Positions 44,116 to 52,649 of a stretch of 64,000 nt of DNA are shown here, one piece after another. Position 1 is the first letter of the stretch; each line of letters opens with the position of its first letter. The stretch covers positions 228,543 to 292,542 of the forward strand of contig CACJLA010000001.1 in assembly GCA_902594145.1 (NCBI GenBank), written 5' to 3'. The translations under genes were made by a program, and so were the position numbers. The DNA is from an uncultured Alphaproteobacteria bacterium (GTDB lineage: Bacteria > Pseudomonadota > Alphaproteobacteria > HIMB59). The notes below the pieces were generated by a model. That model was not told the origin of the DNA. It saw only the letters and a program-made list of their open reading frames with translations, and did not search any database.

Positions 44116-44562
44116 ATGTCTGTCTCAGCTCTCGCTAACTTTAATTGGAAATGTAAACACACATGGAAAAAAAGTGCACACAACACTAAATGGTGTTTAA
44201 TTGGATGTGCCATAGGAGATCTTGGCACAATATATTACTTTCAAATAAATGAGATTGCTTGGCCTACCATGAATATTATGATTTTAGCAATAATTAATGG
44301 ACTGATTACTAGCATAATCCTTGAAACAATAATTCTATTAAGGCAAAGTTTTTCTTTACGAAATGCAATTAGCACTGCTCTTGGAATGAGCTTTATTTCA
44401 ATGATATCGATGGAAATTGCTATGAATGTCACTGACGTTATTTTAACCGGAGGAGCAATGCTCACATGGTGGGTCGTTCCTATAATGCTTTTTGTAGGAT
44501 TTATTACTCCTTGGCCTTATAATTACTGGAGATTAAAAAAGTATAATATTGCGTGTCATTGA
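44116..44562 (+). CDS. DUF4396-type membrane protein, putative copper-related
   Basis: The 148-residue protein has about four hydrophobic segments. The opening cysteine/histidine-rich part (WKCKHTWKKSAHNTKWCLIGCAIGD) and the methionine-rich SMISMEIAMNVTD are as I recall DUF4396 proteins, which often lie next to copper genes. Cys, His and Met are natural Cu(I) ligands, so a copper-handling or copper-transport role is a fair inference. It is divergent from csoR across a palindromic operator. Its stop overlaps the nuclease gene by 10 nt. No biochemical function is established for the family to my knowledge. Confidence 0.72.
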   Translation: MSVSALANFNWKCKHTWKKSAHNTKWCLIGCAIGDLGTIYYFQINEIAWPTMNIMILAIINGLITSIILETIILLRQSFSLRNAISTALGMSFISMISMEIAMNVTDVILTGGAMLTWWVVPIMLFVGFITPWPYNYWRLKKYNIACH

Positions 44563-45017
44563 AAAAATTCATCTTATGCTCAATATCTTCCTTATTTCTG
44601 TTATTAAATAACCTTTTTGCCTCTCATGTTACCGTCATTGATGGAGATACAATTAGATTAGGTGATGTGAAAATACGCTTTAGTGGAATAGACGCCCCTG
44701 AAATAAACCAAACATGTGTTGCAAGTGAAGGGAAAGTTGCATGTGGAAAAATATCAAGAGATTTTTTAATTGAAAAAGTTACAAATAATAAAATTAGTTG
44801 CACAGATGAAGGAAAAGATTTTTATGGAAGAGTATTAGGTGAGTGCTTTGTTAATGGAGAGTCTTTGAGTAGTTACTTAGTCAGAGAGGGTTTTGCATTT
44901 GCATTCAGAAAATATTCAAACAAATATATAGAGGATGAAGAGTATGCCAAATTCAATAAGCTTGGTATGTGGTCCATGGAATTTCAATATCCATGGGACT
45001 ATCGAAGAAAAAATTAA
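44553..45017 (+). CDS. Secreted thermonuclease-like (SNase) protein
   Basis: The 154-residue protein has an N-terminal signal segment (FILCSISSLFLLLNNLFA) and one staphylococcal-nuclease OB-fold: VIDGDTIRLGDVKIRFSGIDAPE contributes the active-site Arg and Asp, and YGRVLGECF the second Arg region. Two extra cysteine pairs (CVASEGKVACG, ISCTDE) may form disulfides in the periplasm. It probably degrades extracellular nucleic acid. The GTG start at 44553 overlaps the DUF4396 gene; a TTG at 44559 is an equally possible start. The stop overlaps the DadA-like gene by one base. Confidence 0.85.
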   Translation: MSLKKFILCSISSLFLLLNNLFASHVTVIDGDTIRLGDVKIRFSGIDAPEINQTCVASEGKVACGKISRDFLIEKVTNNKISCTDEGKDFYGRVLGECFVNGESLSSYLVREGFAFAFRKYSNKYIEDEEYAKFNKLGMWSMEFQYPWDYRRKN

Positions 45018-46240
45018 TGAGTAATGTTAAAAATATCGCTCTAATTGGGGCAGGTATTGTTGGACTGAGTACGTCCTATTACTTACAGTCCTCAGGTCAT
45101 AAAGTTACAATTTTTGATCAAAACGATCCAGGCTCAGGAACCTCGAGAGGGCATGCAAACGTAATTGCAGATTATGGAGTTCCGGCACTAAATCAACCAG
45201 ATATTTGGAGGAATTTATTACGCTATATTTTTTATAGTGACTCACCTCTAAACATAAGTTGGTCTTATTTGCCTAAAATGCTCCCTTGGATTGTTAAATT
45301 TCTTAAAAACTGTAATTCAAAATCAATGAACAATACAGCAGAGCAAATGACAAGCCTTTTAAAAGATGCCTTGCCATCTTATGAAACCTTATTGACTGAG
45401 ATTGGTGCCACAGATTTAGTCACTCATAAAGGAGTTTTATATGTTTGGATGAATGAGAAAGAAAAGCCAACTCCTGATCAAATAGAAGTTAGAAAAAAAA
45501 ACAATGTTGAACAAGTAAGTCTCTCTCCAGCCGAGATCTTGGATCTCGAGCCCAATTTAAACAAAAGTATAAAAGGGGGCTGGTATTTCCCTCGTGCCCA
45601 CCACACTTTAAATCCAGATAAAATATTAAATAAGTTATTTTTGAAGTTTCTTGAAAAAGGTGGGCAATTTTTAAAGGAGAGGGTTTTCTCAGTAAATCCC
45701 AGTCACGGAAAATTTAAGATCAACAATCGAGATTTTGATTGCTTGGTTATTTGCAGTGGTGCCTTTTCAAATGATTTAGTCAATCAATTAGAAAATAAAA
45801 GGATACCTCTTGAAACAGAAAGGGGGTACCACTTAGAATTTCTTGGAATGCAAGATTATTTAACTCGTCCAACTTGTTTGATAGAATCCGGCATTTACTT
45901 GACCCCCCTTGAATATGGAATTAGAGCTGCGGGAACAGTAGAACTAGCGGGCACGAAGAAAAAGATCAATGAATCTAGGCTAAAGTATATTAATTATTAC
46001 GCTAAACAACTCATTCCAAAACTTCAAGATTATCAAAATTCATGGTTGGGCTATAGACCGACCCTTCCAGACTGTTTGCCAATTATTAGCAAGTCCCCAA
46101 AACTTGAAAATCTTTTCTACGGTTTTGGACACAATCACCTAGGTTGGACTCTAGGCCCTATTACTGGAAAAGTAATCTCTGGGCTAGTAAACGGTGAGAC
46201 ATCAAATAATCCAGCTTTTTCAATTAATAAGTTTTTATAG
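45017..46240 (+). CDS. FAD-dependent D-amino-acid dehydrogenase-like protein (DadA family)
   Basis: I take the ATG at 45017, which overlaps the nuclease stop (TAATG), over the track start at 44969; the product is then 407 residues and begins right before the FAD motif IALIGAGIVGLSTSYYL. Further family features are GTSRGHANVIADYG and the C-terminal YGFGHNHLGWTLGPITGK. DadA-type enzymes oxidise D-amino acids or related imino acids and feed electrons to the respiratory chain. It is distinct from the DAO protein at 3098. It is coupled by overlap to an unknown secreted protein gene downstream. Confidence 0.87.
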   Translation: MSNVKNIALIGAGIVGLSTSYYLQSSGHKVTIFDQNDPGSGTSRGHANVIADYGVPALNQPDIWRNLLRYIFYSDSPLNISWSYLPKMLPWIVKFLKNCNSKSMNNTAEQMTSLLKDALPSYETLLTEIGATDLVTHKGVLYVWMNEKEKPTPDQIEVRKKNNVEQVSLSPAEILDLEPNLNKSIKGGWYFPRAHHTLNPDKILNKLFLKFLEKGGQFLKERVFSVNPSHGKFKINNRDFDCLVICSGAFSNDLVNQLENKRIPLETERGYHLEFLGMQDYLTRPTCLIESGIYLTPLEYGIRAAGTVELAGTKKKINESRLKYINYYAKQLIPKLQDYQNSWLGYRPTLPDCLPIISKSPKLENLFYGFGHNHLGWTLGPITGKVISGLVNGETSNNPAFSINKFL

Positions 46241-46812
46241 TGTATATAAGGATCTTCATTTTCATATTTACTATTTTAATTTCCTCAAAATTATTTTCTA
46301 ATTCATTGGATCAAGATTACTGTGTTGGCTACCTAGAAGAAGTTTACTGGTCTTTGGATCCGATTGAAGAGATTGAGACACGAGATCAAATTATACTCTT
46401 CTTCAATGAAAATTTTGAAGGAGCTAAAGTTTTAAATTATGACTTGTATTATGACTCGCAATCAAAACAGTTTTTAACTGACTTAAATGGTGTTGATATC
46501 AGTCAATACAAAAAAGTTAATTACCCTAATTTTGAAATCCTAGTGTTGGATGCATACATCAATCTATTTAAAGGGGACGGAACTAACTACTGTCCTGCTT
46601 TTTGGAATGATTGCTCTGAGCAGTCGTTAAACTCTTTTTTTCAAGCGTCTGTAGATTTTAGTAAAACTTGGAGCGGTGAAGATAATGTTTTAAATTTTTT
46701 AAACGACTACTTTTTGGGACACCATTGCACCATGTACTTCGATAAGTCCATAGATCAAGGAATATTTATTAGTGACCTGAATATTTTAATTAGAGAATTA
46801 ACAAAACAATAA
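46240..46812 (+). CDS. Secreted protein of unknown function
   Basis: I do not recognise this 190-residue protein. It has a hydrophobic signal sequence (IFIFIFTILISSKLF) and a mature part that is acidic and aromatic with about four cysteines (YCVGYLEE, YCPAFWNDCSEQ, HHCTMYF), which could form disulfides in the periplasm. There is no heme motif and no further membrane segment. The start is GTG overlapping the last base of the DadA-like gene, and base composition is like its neighbours. Co-transcription with the oxidase and nuclease gives no clear functional clue. Confidence 0.68.
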   Translation: MYIRIFIFIFTILISSKLFSNSLDQDYCVGYLEEVYWSLDPIEEIETRDQIILFFNENFEGAKVLNYDLYYDSQSKQFLTDLNGVDISQYKKVNYPNFEILVLDAYINLFKGDGTNYCPAFWNDCSEQSLNSFFQASVDFSKTWSGEDNVLNFLNDYFLGHHCTMYFDKSIDQGIFISDLNILIRELTKQ

Positions 46813-46818
46813 TGATTG

Positions 46819-47973
46819 CTACCTAAATCTTAAGTTTTTCTTTGATAGTTCACTAATATTTGAAACTCCCATTAAAATCATATCTCTTTCTATTTCTTTT
46901 TTGAGATTGTTCAAAGCTATTTCAACCCCTTTTTGACCCCCTGCAGCTAATGCGTAAAGATACATTCTACCTCCCGAACAGGCTTTAGCGCCTAATGAAA
47001 GAGCTTTTAAAACATGAGTTCCTCTTTTGATACCACCATCGCATATCACATCAATTTTATCACCAACGGCATTAACAATTTCTTCAAGTTGATCAAAAGG
47101 AGATCGAGATCCATCTAATTGTCTTCCACCATGATTTGAAATCATAATAGCTGAAGCTCCAACATCTACCGCTTTCCTGGCATCGTCTAAAGACATAATA
47201 CCCTTGATTGCTAGAGGCTTTCCCCATTTTTTATTAATGTCCTCAATCTTTTTCCAAGATAAGGAGTTGTCTAACATTTTTGTAAAGTAATCGCCAATAC
47301 TTGTCATTACATTGGTGCCCTCAGTTACATGCTTTTTTAAACTACTTAATTCCCATTTTGGTTTTATGAAATAATTAAAGGCCCAAGCAGGGTGTGTAGC
47401 GAAACTCATTATACTTTTTAGAGATAAATTTAATGGAATTGTAAAACCCGTATATAAATCTCTTTCCCTATTACCACCAACCGCTGAGTCAACTGTTATG
47501 GCCATTGTGTCGAAATTATGTTCTTTGCATTGATCAATTAAATAATTATTTAGTCCTTCGTCTTTATGCACATAAAGTTGAAATAATTTTGGAGTCGAAA
47601 TTAATTTAGATATTTCCTCAATGCTAGCTGTTCCTAGAGAAGAAACCCCAAACATTGTTCCATATTTTTCTGCTGCCAGTCCAACCCCAATCTCTCCATC
47701 AGGGTGAAACAACCTTTGCAAAGCTGTTGGGGAGCAATAAATTGGCATTTCTATTTTATGCCCCATTACAGTTGTAGACATATCAATATCTTTTACACCG
47801 GTTAGCACATTAGGAATTAAGTCACATTTATCATACGCTTCGGTATTCCTTCGAAAAGTTACTTCATCGTCAGCTGCGCCATCAATATAATGGAATATTG
47901 GTGACGGAAGTCTTTTTTTTGCTAGATTTCGAAAATCTTCAAAGTTGTGACAATTGTTAATGCTACTGAACAT
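46819..47973 (-). CDS. lldD: FMN-dependent L-lactate dehydrogenase
   Basis: The 384-residue alpha-hydroxy-acid dehydrogenase has TIM-barrel motifs FHYIDGAADDEVTFRRN at the N-terminus, the FMN lysine in LAIKGIMSL and the catalytic His with Arg in SNHGGRQLDGSRSP. It oxidises L-lactate to pyruvate and passes electrons to the respiratory chain. It lies 20 nt downstream of the rhamnulokinase-like gene in the minus-strand rhamnose transcript, which makes sense because the aldolase/dehydrogenase fusion would yield L-lactate. This completes the rhamnose route to pyruvate. Confidence 0.92.
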   Translation of the reverse strand: MFSSINNCHNFEDFRNLAKKRLPSPIFHYIDGAADDEVTFRRNTEAYDKCDLIPNVLTGVKDIDMSTTVMGHKIEMPIYCSPTALQRLFHPDGEIGVGLAAEKYGTMFGVSSLGTASIEEISKLISTPKLFQLYVHKDEGLNNYLIDQCKEHNFDTMAITVDSAVGGNRERDLYTGFTIPLNLSLKSIMSFATHPAWAFNYFIKPKWELSSLKKHVTEGTNVMTSIGDYFTKMLDNSLSWKKIEDINKKWGKPLAIKGIMSLDDARKAVDVGASAIMISNHGGRQLDGSRSPFDQLEEIVNAVGDKIDVICDGGIKRGTHVLKALSLGAKACSGGRMYLYALAAGGQKGVEIALNNLKKEIERDMILMGVSNISELSKKNLRFR

Positions 47974-47993
47974 ATTTTTATATTAAACAAAAA

Positions 47994-49364
47994 TTAAGAA
48001 TGTCTAAATAACTCTTTTTTATAAAGATTCTGCTCCCAATTTTTGTAAATAGCTTGAAGAGATTGATTTTGATACTTTTTTATAACAACTGTTTGTAATT
48101 TATTTATTTTCTTAATATTAAATAAATTTGTAGCTCCAAGAGTAGTTCCTATTTCTCTCTTATTTTTTAGAACTTTTTGTTTTTTTCTCAGTGATGAAAG
48201 TATTTTCATAATTGTAATATTTTTAGTAATTGGTCCATCAAGAATTATAGTATTTGAGGATCTCATTTGGTTTAAACAAAAATTAATTACAAACGAAATG
48301 TATAAACAAATTAGATAATAAATTTGACCTTTGTTTAGCCCTTCATAAAAACCAATATTAATTTTATTTATTGAAAATCCTCCGCCAGATGCATAACTAG
48401 GATAAATCAAATAGTTATGAAAACTAAAATTTTTAATAGCTCTAGTTTTATTTGAAATTTTAAATACTCCCATTAAATGATCATATTCCCTTCCACCCAT
48501 AAATCTCATAGTTGGAACAGGTTTTCCAAAAACATCAATATTAGCTAGCATGTCAAGACTAGGGTTAAGGTTTTTTAAAGGTGTTTTTTGATTAAATATG
48601 ATGTACCAAGTTCCCGTTGAAACCAAGGTAAAATTTTTGATATCTGAATTTTTAAAATATAAATAGGACGCATTACTATCATGAACACCATTTATAATTT
48701 TTAAATTCGATCCACCAATTTTTCTTTGTCCTATCGTATCCCATGCCTTCCTTATTTTTGGAAATTTCTTTTCTAATTTAATTTTTTTTACAAAAGAGGA
48801 GAGTTTATTTCTCTTAAAATCCCACAAATGCGTATGACAGCCTACATATGATATCTCAGATGAAAAACTAGAAGTGAGTTTCCAAACAATATACTGAGGG
48901 TAATTAAGGATGTACTTTGTTTCTTTGATAAGTTTTTGTTTTTTTTTATACAAATAGTAAATTTGCTGACCTATGTTAAGTCCATTTTCTAAAAAAGGGG
49001 AGAAACTTTCATTAAATTTAGGTGCTATTTTCTTATAACCATTAAATAATTTATCAAATTTATATTCATAATCAGTACAAGCTAAAAGCTCTTTATCATC
49101 ATAACTTATAAGAGCAATAGAAGTTCCATGAGCAGTGCAAACAAATTTGTCTAAATCGTGTTTTCTTCCAATGTATATAATTTTTTTTAGAGCCCACTCA
49201 AATATAGAATTTGAATTTAAAATTTTTATACCATGTCTATAAATATTTTTTTGTTTTGTTTTAAAAAATTTTATTGTCTTATTATTTAAACTATCAACAA
49301 ATGTTAACTTAACGTTTGTTTTACCAATATCGAGGACAATATTTAGTTTCTTAGAAGACACCAT
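47994..49364 (-). CDS. rhaK: FGGY-family kinase, probable rhamnulokinase
   Basis: The 456-residue FGGY kinase has phosphate loop VLDIGKTNVKLTF, AHGTSIALI and the ATP-domain VSTGTWYIIF, with the late GTTLGATNL. It is unusually lysine-rich and more divergent than the FGGY kinase at 9277, with which it shares ISYxxCHxxLW. Between the aldolase/dehydrogenase fusion (1 nt overlap) and lldD, opposite RhaSTPQ and RhaI, it is best read as L-rhamnulokinase. Assignment rests on context more than on sequence, since FGGY specificity is hard to see by eye. Confidence 0.8.
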   Translation of the reverse strand: MVSSKKLNIVLDIGKTNVKLTFVDSLNNKTIKFFKTKQKNIYRHGIKILNSNSIFEWALKKIIYIGRKHDLDKFVCTAHGTSIALISYDDKELLACTDYEYKFDKLFNGYKKIAPKFNESFSPFLENGLNIGQQIYYLYKKKQKLIKETKYILNYPQYIVWKLTSSFSSEISYVGCHTHLWDFKRNKLSSFVKKIKLEKKFPKIRKAWDTIGQRKIGGSNLKIINGVHDSNASYLYFKNSDIKNFTLVSTGTWYIIFNQKTPLKNLNPSLDMLANIDVFGKPVPTMRFMGGREYDHLMGVFKISNKTRAIKNFSFHNYLIYPSYASGGGFSINKINIGFYEGLNKGQIYYLICLYISFVINFCLNQMRSSNTIILDGPITKNITIMKILSSLRKKQKVLKNKREIGTTLGATNLFNIKKINKLQTVVIKKYQNQSLQAIYKNWEQNLYKKELFRHS

Positions 49365-51445
49365 TATCTAGTGAATGATGTTATATTACCTCCATCGACA
49401 TTGATAATATTTCCTGTTGATTTTTTTGATTTGGAACTTGCAAAGAAGTAAATTCCTTCGGCTATATCTTCTGGAAGAATGCTTACCTTTAGTAAACTTC
49501 TGTTTTTGTAAAATTCTTCAACTTGATTAACACTAATTTTATTACTGATTGCTCTTTGTTTGGTCCACTCACCTTGCCATATTTTTGAGTTTTGAATAAC
49601 AGCATCAGGATTTACAACATTTGAACGTATTTTATGACTTGAACCCTCCAGCGCAATAGATCTAGAAAGGTGAAGCAAAGAACTTTTTGCTACACTATAA
49701 GCCGATGCTCCCTTTGATGCATTTAAGCTATTTTTGCTTGAGACAAATATAATTGAGCCTCCATTTTTTTGATAAATCATTTTTTGATATACCTCACGAC
49801 TAATTAAAAAACATCCTTTTGATAAGATATCCATATTTTTATCCCAAAGTTTTGAAGATGTTTTTTCAAATAGTGCTGCGGATGCAAATCCTGCATTTGC
49901 AACTAGTATATCGATACCACCAAAAGCATTTACACTATTTGATACAGCTCTCTTAACATCTTGTTCGCTAGTAACATCCATCAATATAGAATGAACAACA
50001 TCTTTGCCAAATTCTTTACTAAACTCCTCGTGTTTCGTCTTAAGTGCTTTTTTATCTATATCAGTTAAAATTACACAACAACCCTCACTAAGGAATTTTT
50101 TTGCAGTAGCTGACCCAATTCCCCCAGCCGCACCTGTAATAAGAGCTACTTTTCCAGCTAACTCTTTTTCTGGAGGCATTCTTCTTAATTTTGCTTCCTC
50201 CAATTCCCAATATTCAATTCTAAATGCTTCTTTTTCAGTAAGTCCTGTGTATTTACTTATACCCTCCGCGCCTTTCATCACATTCATTGCATTACAAAAA
50301 AACTCACTTGAGATACGGGCAGTCGATTTGTTTTTTGCAAAAGACATCATTCCATACTCAGGTATTAGAATTATTACTGGGTAGGGGTCCCTAAGGTTAG
50401 GAGATCCTTTGCTTTTGTTTCTATTATAGTACTTTGTGTATGCTTCCTTATATTTTTCTAAATATGTTTTAACGATACTGTGAATTTTATTTTCATTTTT
50501 AATTAAATCAGACAATGGAGGTAAAACCATAGGCAATCTTTTTGTTCTGAGAAAATGGTCAGGGCAAGAAGTACCAATTGCAGCAACTTTTTTTAAATTT
50601 GTTGAGTTAACAAATTCTAAGGCGATATCTGATTTGTCTAAGTGAAGAATTTTTGAGTTTTCATTGGAGAGACTTCCTCGAATAGTTGATATTAATTTTA
50701 TCTCGAATTCAGGGTTTGATTTATTCTTGTACATGGGCTTTCCAAATGAATATTTTTTAATAGAGCTATTTAAATACACTTGAGCTCTTTTTATTAAGTC
50801 TACAGAATTTGAATAACACTCTTTACTAGTATTCGACCATGTAAATAATCCATGATGACCAAGAACTATTCCAATAATACCTTTATTTTTATGAATTAAG
50901 TTTTCCATCTTTAATCCTAGGTCAAAACCAGGTCTTTGCCAATCAATCCAGCCAACACTATCTCCATAAATCTTTTTAATAATATCTCTTCCATTTTTCA
51001 TTGTTGCTAAAGCAATAATTGAGTCCGGATGAGTGTGATCTACTTCAGGGTAAGGCACATAGGCATGAAGTGGTGTGTCAATACTGGCAGCCCTTGGATT
51101 ATTATTAAACGTACACATCGGATAATATCCAACCATTTCATCCTCATGATTAAAGCCCCTGTAAATATTTTTAAGACTATTAAATTTATCCAGATAAAGA
51201 CTTGCAAAACCATCTTTTCTAATTGAACCTAAGTCTCCTCCTGACCCTTTAACATATAAAATCTTTTCATTTTTTTTTGTTATAGGATCTTTCACAGAAA
51301 TCTTGGAGGAGGTGTTTCCTCCACCAAAGTTGGTAACTTTTAAATCTCCCCCTAATAAGTTCGATCTTACTATTAGCTGATCAAGTTTAGATAATTTATT
51401 AAATTTATTATCCCATTTATTTATTACGTTTTTTTGAAATCTCAT
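49364..51445 (-). CDS. rhaD: Bifunctional rhamnulose-1-phosphate aldolase/L-lactaldehyde dehydrogenase (aldolase-SDR fusion)
   Basis: This is a two-domain protein of 693 residues. Residues about 20-400 are a class II aldolase with FGGGNTSSK, the zinc-site DHTHPDSI and VLGHHGLF. Residues about 430-693 are a complete short-chain dehydrogenase with cofactor site ITGAAGGIGSATAKK, NAGFAS, Ser in FVSSKNS and Tyr-x3-Lys in YSVAKSS. Such fusions (RhaEW in the comparative-genomics literature, RhaD in rhizobia) cleave L-rhamnulose-1-phosphate to DHAP and L-lactaldehyde and oxidise the latter to L-lactate. It opens the minus-strand rhamnose transcript, divergent from rhaS across 168 nt. Confidence 0.92.
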   Translation of the reverse strand: MRFQKNVINKWDNKFNKLSKLDQLIVRSNLLGGDLKVTNFGGGNTSSKISVKDPITKKNEKILYVKGSGGDLGSIRKDGFASLYLDKFNSLKNIYRGFNHEDEMVGYYPMCTFNNNPRAASIDTPLHAYVPYPEVDHTHPDSIIALATMKNGRDIIKKIYGDSVGWIDWQRPGFDLGLKMENLIHKNKGIIGIVLGHHGLFTWSNTSKECYSNSVDLIKRAQVYLNSSIKKYSFGKPMYKNKSNPEFEIKLISTIRGSLSNENSKILHLDKSDIALEFVNSTNLKKVAAIGTSCPDHFLRTKRLPMVLPPLSDLIKNENKIHSIVKTYLEKYKEAYTKYYNRNKSKGSPNLRDPYPVIILIPEYGMMSFAKNKSTARISSEFFCNAMNVMKGAEGISKYTGLTEKEAFRIEYWELEEAKLRRMPPEKELAGKVALITGAAGGIGSATAKKFLSEGCCVILTDIDKKALKTKHEEFSKEFGKDVVHSILMDVTSEQDVKRAVSNSVNAFGGIDILVANAGFASAALFEKTSSKLWDKNMDILSKGCFLISREVYQKMIYQKNGGSIIFVSSKNSLNASKGASAYSVAKSSLLHLSRSIALEGSSHKIRSNVVNPDAVIQNSKIWQGEWTKQRAISNKISVNQVEEFYKNRSLLKVSILPEDIAEGIYFFASSKSKKSTGNIINVDGGNITSFTR

Positions 51446-51583
51446 GCGACATTTTTAATTGAAAAAAAATAACCTTCAATAAAAAAAAAATAAAAATCAT
51501 TTTTCTCATAAAATCTATTAAAAAATAATTTATTATACTAAAACTTCCCAAAATAAATTGATTTAAAGCTAAATAGGGTGAAT

Positions 51584-51602
51584 AATATAAATACTTTATA
51601 TT
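51584..51602 (+). promoter_or_regulatory. Inverted repeat abutting the rhaS ribosome site
   Basis: AATATAAA, spacer TAC, TTTATATT is a perfect 8-bp inverted repeat ending at the base before AGGAGG of rhaS. It could be an operator controlling the divergent rhamnose transcripts or a weak leader hairpin at the ribosome site. It is pure A/T in the arms, so chance is a real alternative. No rhamnose regulator gene is in the window. Confidence 0.35.
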
Positions 51603-51613
51603 AGGAGGAAAAA

Positions 51614-52600
51614 ATGAAAAAATTATTTTTAGGAATAATATCATCAATCCTGTTTGCTTTTAGTGCTAATGCAGCTGATATGAGAATTGCGTTAGTGGTG
51701 AAAGGTTTAGGTATTGGTTTTTTTGAGGCAGCTGCCGAAGGTGGTGAAGAAGCTGCGAAAGAAATTGGCGGAGTTGAAGTTATTTATACCGGCCCTGCTA
51801 CTACTACTGCTGAAGCTCAAATTGAAGTTATTAATTCTTTAATAGCTCAAAAAGTTGATGCTATTGCTATCTCTGCTAATGATAGGGACGCTCTTGCTTC
51901 AATTGGTAAAAAAGCTATGGACAGAGGAATTACAGTTATCTCTTGGGACTCTGGTATCGCTGAAGAGGGAAGAGTTATGAACTTAGACCCATCTAACACC
52001 GCACTTATTGGCTCATCAAATATTAAATGGATGAAAAATTCTATGGGCGATGAGGGTGAATTTGCAATTCTAAGTGCTACTAGTCAGGCAACAAATCAAA
52101 ATGCTTGGATAGAAGAAATGAAAAAAGAACACGCAAAGCCAGAATACTCTAAGATGAAGTGGGTAGATACTGTATATGGTGATGACCTTTTCGATAAGAG
52201 TTATCAAGAGGCTCTTGGTTTGTTTAAAAAACATCCAAACCTTAAAGGCATTATAGCTCCAACATCAGTTGGTATCGTAGCAGCAGCGAAAGCTGTTGAA
52301 GATCAAGGATTAGTTGGAAAAGTATTTGTGACTGGTCTTGGGCTCCCAAGTGAAATGAAAGCACATGTTAAAAGTGGTGCTGCAATTCAATTTGGTATTT
52401 GGAATCCAATTGATTTAGGTTACTCAGCTGTTTATTTATCACATCAAATTGCAACTGGTGCTTACACAGGTCAAGAAGGAGAATGTATTCCAACTGGCAG
52501 AATGGGTGAAATTTGCATAGGTGCAGGTAATAATGCAGCAATGGCAGATCCATTTATATTTGATGCTTCAAATATCGATAAGTTCGCAGAAATCTTTTAA
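51614..52600 (+). CDS. rhaS: L-rhamnose ABC transporter, periplasmic binding protein (CUT2)
   Basis: The 328-residue ribose-type (family 4/LacI-like) binding protein has signal peptide MKKLFLGIISSILFAFSANA. Mature features are GFFEAAAEGGEEAAKE, the sugar-contact segment VISWDSGI and ATSQATNQNAWIEEMK, which resembles the rhizobial RhaS pattern. A strong AGGAGG lies 5 nt before the ATG. It is followed by a 12-bp hairpin and then the CUT2 ATPase and two permeases, with RhaI at the end. The RhaI neighbour makes L-rhamnose the likely ligand. Confidence 0.91.
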   Translation: MKKLFLGIISSILFAFSANAADMRIALVVKGLGIGFFEAAAEGGEEAAKEIGGVEVIYTGPATTTAEAQIEVINSLIAQKVDAIAISANDRDALASIGKKAMDRGITVISWDSGIAEEGRVMNLDPSNTALIGSSNIKWMKNSMGDEGEFAILSATSQATNQNAWIEEMKKEHAKPEYSKMKWVDTVYGDDLFDKSYQEALGLFKKHPNLKGIIAPTSVGIVAAAKAVEDQGLVGKVFVTGLGLPSEMKAHVKSGAAIQFGIWNPIDLGYSAVYLSHQIATGAYTGQEGECIPTGRMGEICIGAGNNAAMADPFIFDASNIDKFAEIF

Positions 52601-52616
52601 TTAAATATATATTTTT

Positions 52617-52643
52617 ACACACGATCACTAAGTGGTCGTGTGT
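52617..52643 (+). terminator. Intercistronic hairpin after rhaS
   Basis: ACACACGATCAC pairs with GTGGTCGTGTGT (12 bp, one G-U) around a TAA triloop, 16 nt past the rhaS stop and 6 nt before the ATPase start. The run of T after the stem is short, so 3'-end protection or attenuation is more likely than full termination. It also shows that the track start of the ATPase (GTG at 52632) lies in the stem and is probably not used. Confidence 0.82.
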
Positions 52644-52649
52644 TTACAA

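Noticed and set aside
50004-50384. 126-residue plus-strand ORF
   Set aside because: It is antisense within the aldolase/SDR fusion, whose motifs are all on the minus strand.
51417-51647. 76-residue minus-strand ORF across the rhaD/rhaS gap
   Set aside because: Low-complexity Phe/Ile-rich translation of the AT-rich promoter region, overlapping both real gene starts; hydrophobicity reflects base composition.
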